Source: Paludibacter sp. (GTDB taxonomy: Bacteria; Bacteroidota; Bacteroidia; Bacteroidales; Paludibacteraceae). Taken from it: a DNA stretch of 15,621 nt. The stretch spans positions 1 through 15,621 of the forward strand of contig WRGS01000217.1 of NCBI GenBank assembly GCA_009787075.1. The letters are read 5' to 3'. Below, piece after piece: positions 12,765 through 15,621 of the stretch. The notes beneath the pieces are model-generated. The model made no database searches. It was not told the DNA's origin and worked only from the letters and a program-made list of their open reading frames with translations. How positions within the stretch are numbered: the stretch's first letter is position 1; each line of letters begins with the position of its first letter. The position numbers and the translations under genes were made by a program.

Positions 12765-13580
12765 TCACACTCCGCTAAAAGAACTGAAGCCACCATCAAT
12801 AGGAATTATTGCGCCTGTAACGAAACTCGCGGCATCGGAACAAAGGAACTGTACCGTTCCATTTAGTTCGGCAATATCGCCAAAGCGACGCATAGGAGTT
12901 TTGGCAAGTACTTTTTGACTTCGTTCGGTAAGCGAGCCGTCGGGATTTATCAATACGGCGCGGTTTTGGTCGCCGATGAAAAATCCGGGAGCAATAGCAT
13001 TCACGCGTATTTTGTCGCCAAATTTGAGTGCCATTTCGGCAGCGAGCCATTGTGTAAAGTTGGCAATTCCTGTTTTTGCAACCGAATATCCGGGTACGCG
13101 GGTTATAGCGCTATATGCCGCCATTGACGATACATTTACAATTGAGCCGCTTTTCTGCTCTGCCATAATTTTGCCAAAAACAAGGCAAGGATAAACCGTT
13201 CCGTTGATATTGAGATTGGTAACTTTTTCCCAATCAGAAATTTTCATATCAAAAACAGGTTGAGAAGGCTCAAGCGTTGCCCCAGGCATATTTCCGCCTG
13301 CAATATTGAGCAAAATATCAATGCGTCCCCATTTTGCCACAATATCGGCAGCAACATTTTCGAGCATAGCAATGTCAAGCACATTGCCAATCATTCCAAT
13401 CACTTCGCCGCCCATTTGTTGAAGTTCGGCGATGCGTGCTTCAAGTTGTTCCTGACGAATATCAAGAATAACTACTTTTGCTCCCTGCGCCACAAAATGT
13501 TTTGCGATGCTGCCGCCGAGAACGCCTCCTGCGCCTGTGATAACGGCAACTTTTCCTTTTATTGAAAATAATTCATTCAT
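12765..13580 (-). CDS. SDR-family oxidoreductase, D-mannonate oxidoreductase (fructuronate reductase) type
   Basis: This 271-residue classical short-chain dehydrogenase has the NAD(P)-binding TGAGGVLGG (15-23), NIAGG (92-96) and the catalytic S152-Y165-K169 set (NVSSM 149-153, YSVAK 165-169). D40 at the end of the second strand (VVILDI) favours NAD(H). The stretches APGFFIGDQNR (197-207), TPMRRFGDIAELNGT (228-242) and the C-terminal DGGFSSFSGV (262-271) match SDR proteins annotated as D-mannonate oxidoreductase, which interconvert mannonate and fructuronate in hexuronate catabolism, non-homologous to UxuB. That substrate is inferred from family similarity only. No uxuA, uxaC or kdg gene is nearby. 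Its operon partner is an acyl-CoA synthetase ending 7 bp upstream, which is unusual for a sugar-acid enzyme, so another carbonyl substrate is possible. Confidence 0.88.
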   Translation of the reverse strand: MNELFSIKGKVAVITGAGGVLGGSIAKHFVAQGAKVVILDIRQEQLEARIAELQQMGGEVIGMIGNVLDIAMLENVAADIVAKWGRIDILLNIAGGNMPGATLEPSQPVFDMKISDWEKVTNLNINGTVYPCLVFGKIMAEQKSGSIVNVSSMAAYSAITRVPGYSVAKTGIANFTQWLAAEMALKFGDKIRVNAIAPGFFIGDQNRAVLINPDGSLTERSQKVLAKTPMRRFGDIAELNGTVQFLCSDAASFVTGAIIPIDGGFSSFSGV

Positions 13581-13587
13581 ATTTTTA

Positions 13588-15480
13588 TTACATGTTTTTC
13601 AAATTCTGTTCATTGCAAATATCTTTTGCTCCCTGTTGATAAAGGGCTGCAAGGCGGTCGGCATATCGTTTTTCCACTTTGCCGCGTACGATTTTCATTG
13701 TGCTGTTCACAAGTCCGTTCTGTTCGGTAAACGGCTCGCTGATAATTGCTACTGCAGCAGGCAACCAGCGTTCAGGAAATTCGCCTGCGTGTTCTCCGCC
13801 TTTTTTGTAAGCGTCAATTTCGCTTTGAATAAGTTTGAGTGCAGCAATTTTGCCTTCTTGAGTGTTAAAATCAAGTCCCTGTTTATTTACATATTTTTTC
13901 AGTTGCTCTTTGTCGGGAACAAGCAGTGCAGATGTGTAAGGACTTTGACTGTTGTACAAAACGGCTTGTTCTATATACGGTGAACAGTCGCAAAGCGATT
14001 CTTCAATGCCTTCGGGGCTGTATTTTTCGCCGTCCGATGCTATTAGCAAACTTTTAAACCTGCCCACAACATACAGAAATCCGTCCGCATCCATATAACC
14101 CATATCACCTGTGTAAAGCCAACCGTCTTTAATGGTTTCGGCAGTCGCTTTTGGGTTTTTCCAGTAGCCGAGCATCACGTTTTCGCCGCGCACAACTATT
14201 TCGCCTTTTTCGCCAAGCGGAAGTTCTTTGCCCTGACTGTCGCAAATTTTCAGTTCCAAATTTTTTACCAAAAATCCCGAAGAACCGAGTTTGTGGCGGT
14301 CAAGTGAATTTGCAGAAATTATCGGCGTGGCTTCAGAAAGTCCGTAGCCTTGCAACATCGGTATTCCTATTGCATAGAAAAACCGCTGCAATTCAATGTC
14401 GAGCAATGCGCCTCCGCCAATGAAAAAGCCCAATCGTCCGCCAAAGGCTTCGCGCACTTTGGAGAAAAGTATTTTATCATAAATTTTTAATAAAATTTTT
14501 GTAAAAGGATTTTTGCTTTTGTTGTATCCCTCGCGGTTGAATTTATAAGCAGTTTTCAACGCGCTGTTAAAGAGTTTTTCTGTAAATTCACCTTTTGATT
14601 TTATATTTGTCTCAATATTTTTTCTAAAATTTTTTGCCAACGCAGGCACGCTCATAATAACAGTTGGGCGAAATTCCTTAATGTTTTTCGGAATATTTTT
14701 CAATGCTTCGGCAGGAGTTTTTCCACGCTGAACAGTAGCCACATTTGCGCCGAAACTCATAAAAGAGTAAAATCCTGCCACATGTCCAAAGCAATGGTCG
14801 AGCGGAATAATTATCAAATTGCTATCATCAGTTGAGACTTTCATCAGCGACATTGCCTGCTCCACATTTGCTGTGTAATTTCGGTGTGAGAGCATAATTC
14901 CTTTCGGGTCGGCTGTTGTACCTGAGGTGTAACTTATGTTTGCAAGGTCGTCGGGCAAAACAGCAGCAGCGATTTTTTTAATCTTTTCGCGGTTTTTGTT
15001 CAGCGAATTTTGTCCGTCAGCCATCACTTTGTCAAACGAAATTTCTTTGCCTTCAAGGTCGGATTCGGGTTTGTCAAAAACAATAACTGCTTTTATTTGT
15101 GGCAAATCGTTGATAATTGTGCGGATTTTGCGCAGTTGCGTTCCCGAAACGATAATAAATTTGCTGTCGGAATGTTTCAGGCGGAAAAACAGGTCGCTTG
15201 TTTCTTCCAATTTGATTGAAAGCGGCACATTAACTGCACCCAAATACAAAATTGCCAACTCGCCGATAATCCAATTATTGCAGCCTTCGGAAAGAATTGC
15301 AAGTTTGTCGTCTTTTTCTACGCCCAAATTCAGCAGTCCCGATGCCAACTGATAAACTTTTTCCTTGGTTTGGGCAAAAGTCAGCGGCTCAAACGCATTG
15401 TCGGTTTTTTCCCAAAGGAAAGTTTTTTCACTAAAATTTTCTACGCTCGCATTGAGCAAATCAATAATCGTTGTTCTCAT
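13588..15480 (-). CDS. Long-chain fatty acid--CoA ligase (AMP-binding enzyme)
   Basis: This 630-residue ANL-superfamily adenylating enzyme would activate a fatty acid to acyl-AMP and then acyl-CoA at the cytoplasmic membrane. The P-loop motif is YTSGTTADPKGIMLSH (184-199), with Ala where most members have Gly (YTSGTTG). The adenine motif is QGYGLSEATP (377-386). The ATP-ribose motif YTGDMGYMDADGFLYVVGR occupies 456-474, followed by FKSLLI and SDGEKYSPEGIE (482-493). A candidate catalytic lysine is K596 in TMKIVRGK near the C-terminus. The N-terminal part and the approximately 75-residue insert around 285-345 fit the long-chain (FadD15/ACSL-like) branch rather than acetyl-CoA synthetase. Substrate chain length cannot be read from the sequence. 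It is the first gene of a two-gene unit with the SDR. No TAnnTTTG box was seen in the 75 bp before it, so it may be cotranscribed with the gene to its right. Confidence 0.92.
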   Translation of the reverse strand: MRTTIIDLLNASVENFSEKTFLWEKTDNAFEPLTFAQTKEKVYQLASGLLNLGVEKDDKLAILSEGCNNWIIGELAILYLGAVNVPLSIKLEETSDLFFRLKHSDSKFIIVSGTQLRKIRTIINDLPQIKAVIVFDKPESDLEGKEISFDKVMADGQNSLNKNREKIKKIAAAVLPDDLANISYTSGTTADPKGIMLSHRNYTANVEQAMSLMKVSTDDSNLIIIPLDHCFGHVAGFYSFMSFGANVATVQRGKTPAEALKNIPKNIKEFRPTVIMSVPALAKNFRKNIETNIKSKGEFTEKLFNSALKTAYKFNREGYNKSKNPFTKILLKIYDKILFSKVREAFGGRLGFFIGGGALLDIELQRFFYAIGIPMLQGYGLSEATPIISANSLDRHKLGSSGFLVKNLELKICDSQGKELPLGEKGEIVVRGENVMLGYWKNPKATAETIKDGWLYTGDMGYMDADGFLYVVGRFKSLLIASDGEKYSPEGIEESLCDCSPYIEQAVLYNSQSPYTSALLVPDKEQLKKYVNKQGLDFNTQEGKIAALKLIQSEIDAYKKGGEHAGEFPERWLPAAVAIISEPFTEQNGLVNSTMKIVRGKVEKRYADRLAALYQQGAKDICNEQNLKNM

Positions 15481-15555
15481 TTTTATTATATAAATTCTAA
15501 ATAATAATTACAGATATTTTTTTTACTTACAACTTTAATCTTCAATCTTCTGACT

Positions 15556-15621
15556 TCATTCCCCCAACATTTCCTCTATCGTTTTCATTGGATTTTGCGA
15601 ATTAAAAATACTGCTGCCCGC
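15556..15621 (-). CDS. rpe: C-terminal end of probable ribulose-phosphate 3-epimerase (partial)
   Basis: An open frame enters from the right edge and ends in TGA at 15556-15558, giving 21 residues that begin AGSSIFNSQNP and end EEMLGE. The AGSxIF...(D/N)P pattern is the usual end of ribulose-phosphate 3-epimerase: the last phosphate-binding loop and strand of the TIM barrel, then a short helix. That enzyme interconverts ribulose-5-phosphate and xylulose-5-phosphate. The frame is well supported, but the identity rests on a short stretch and other phosphate-binding barrels are possible. The gene runs in the same direction as the acyl-CoA synthetase, 75 bp upstream of it. Confidence 0.6.
   Translation of the reverse strand, partial: AGSSIFNSQNPMKTIEEMLGE

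Noticed and set aside
1..15621. Defence system, CRISPR array, prophage or complete insertion sequence
   Set aside because: No cas, restriction, toxin-antitoxin, integrase or transposase protein is encoded, and no regularly spaced repeats are present.

Overview
This window looks like a chromosomal segment of a low-GC member of the Bacteroidota, probably Bacteroidales or a relative. The signs are repeated TAnnTTTG (-7) promoter boxes, sometimes with TTTG about 19 bp upstream, start codons in A-rich context without Shine-Dalgarno sequences, and protein types typical of that phylum. These include a DapL-family aminotransferase, an ispG of the Bacteroidota sequence type, a receiver-less sigma-54 activator, and a Bacteroidota-style GC-rich intergenic repeat. 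TGA is used as a stop, so the standard bacterial code applies.

Layout: (1) 1-1000: a plus-strand terminator, then a minus-strand uridine-phosphorylase-like gene. (2) 1059-1235: tRNA-Cys(GCA) with a good promoter and a strong terminator. (3) 1247-6278, plus strand: a diverged DapL-family aminotransferase, glmS, and a stand-alone central piece of cobalamin-dependent methionine synthase, probably one operon. (4) 6294-10542, minus strand: rplS, ispG, prfC and a YggS-type PLP protein. (5) 10629-11990, plus strand: a sigma-54 activator without a receiver domain, divergent from rplS and followed by a terminator. (6) 11991-12764: about 770 bp without a credible protein gene. It holds predicted promoters on both strands, several hairpins, a 173-bp element with 24-bp terminal inverted repeats, and a GC-rich repeat that probably terminates the next operon. 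(7) 12765-15480, minus strand: an SDR oxidoreductase of the D-mannonate oxidoreductase type and a long-chain acyl-CoA synthetase, 7 bp apart. (8) 15556-15621, minus strand: the last 21 codons of what is probably ribulose-phosphate 3-epimerase.

Most genes are housekeeping: translation (rplS, prfC, tRNA-Cys), isoprenoid precursors (ispG), amino sugars (glmS), one-carbon/methionine metabolism (metH core), PLP homeostasis (yggS) and nucleoside salvage. No defence system, CRISPR array, prophage or complete insertion sequence is visible.

Three enzymes depart from the usual architecture. The DapL relative has changed most of its substrate and PLP motifs while keeping the catalytic lysine. The MetH protein has only the folate, cap and B12 domains. 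IspG has the sequence signature of the long three-domain form but the length of the short two-domain form. The other points of interest are the repeat-rich gap at 11991-12764 and a terminator/promoter overlap between rplS and ispG.
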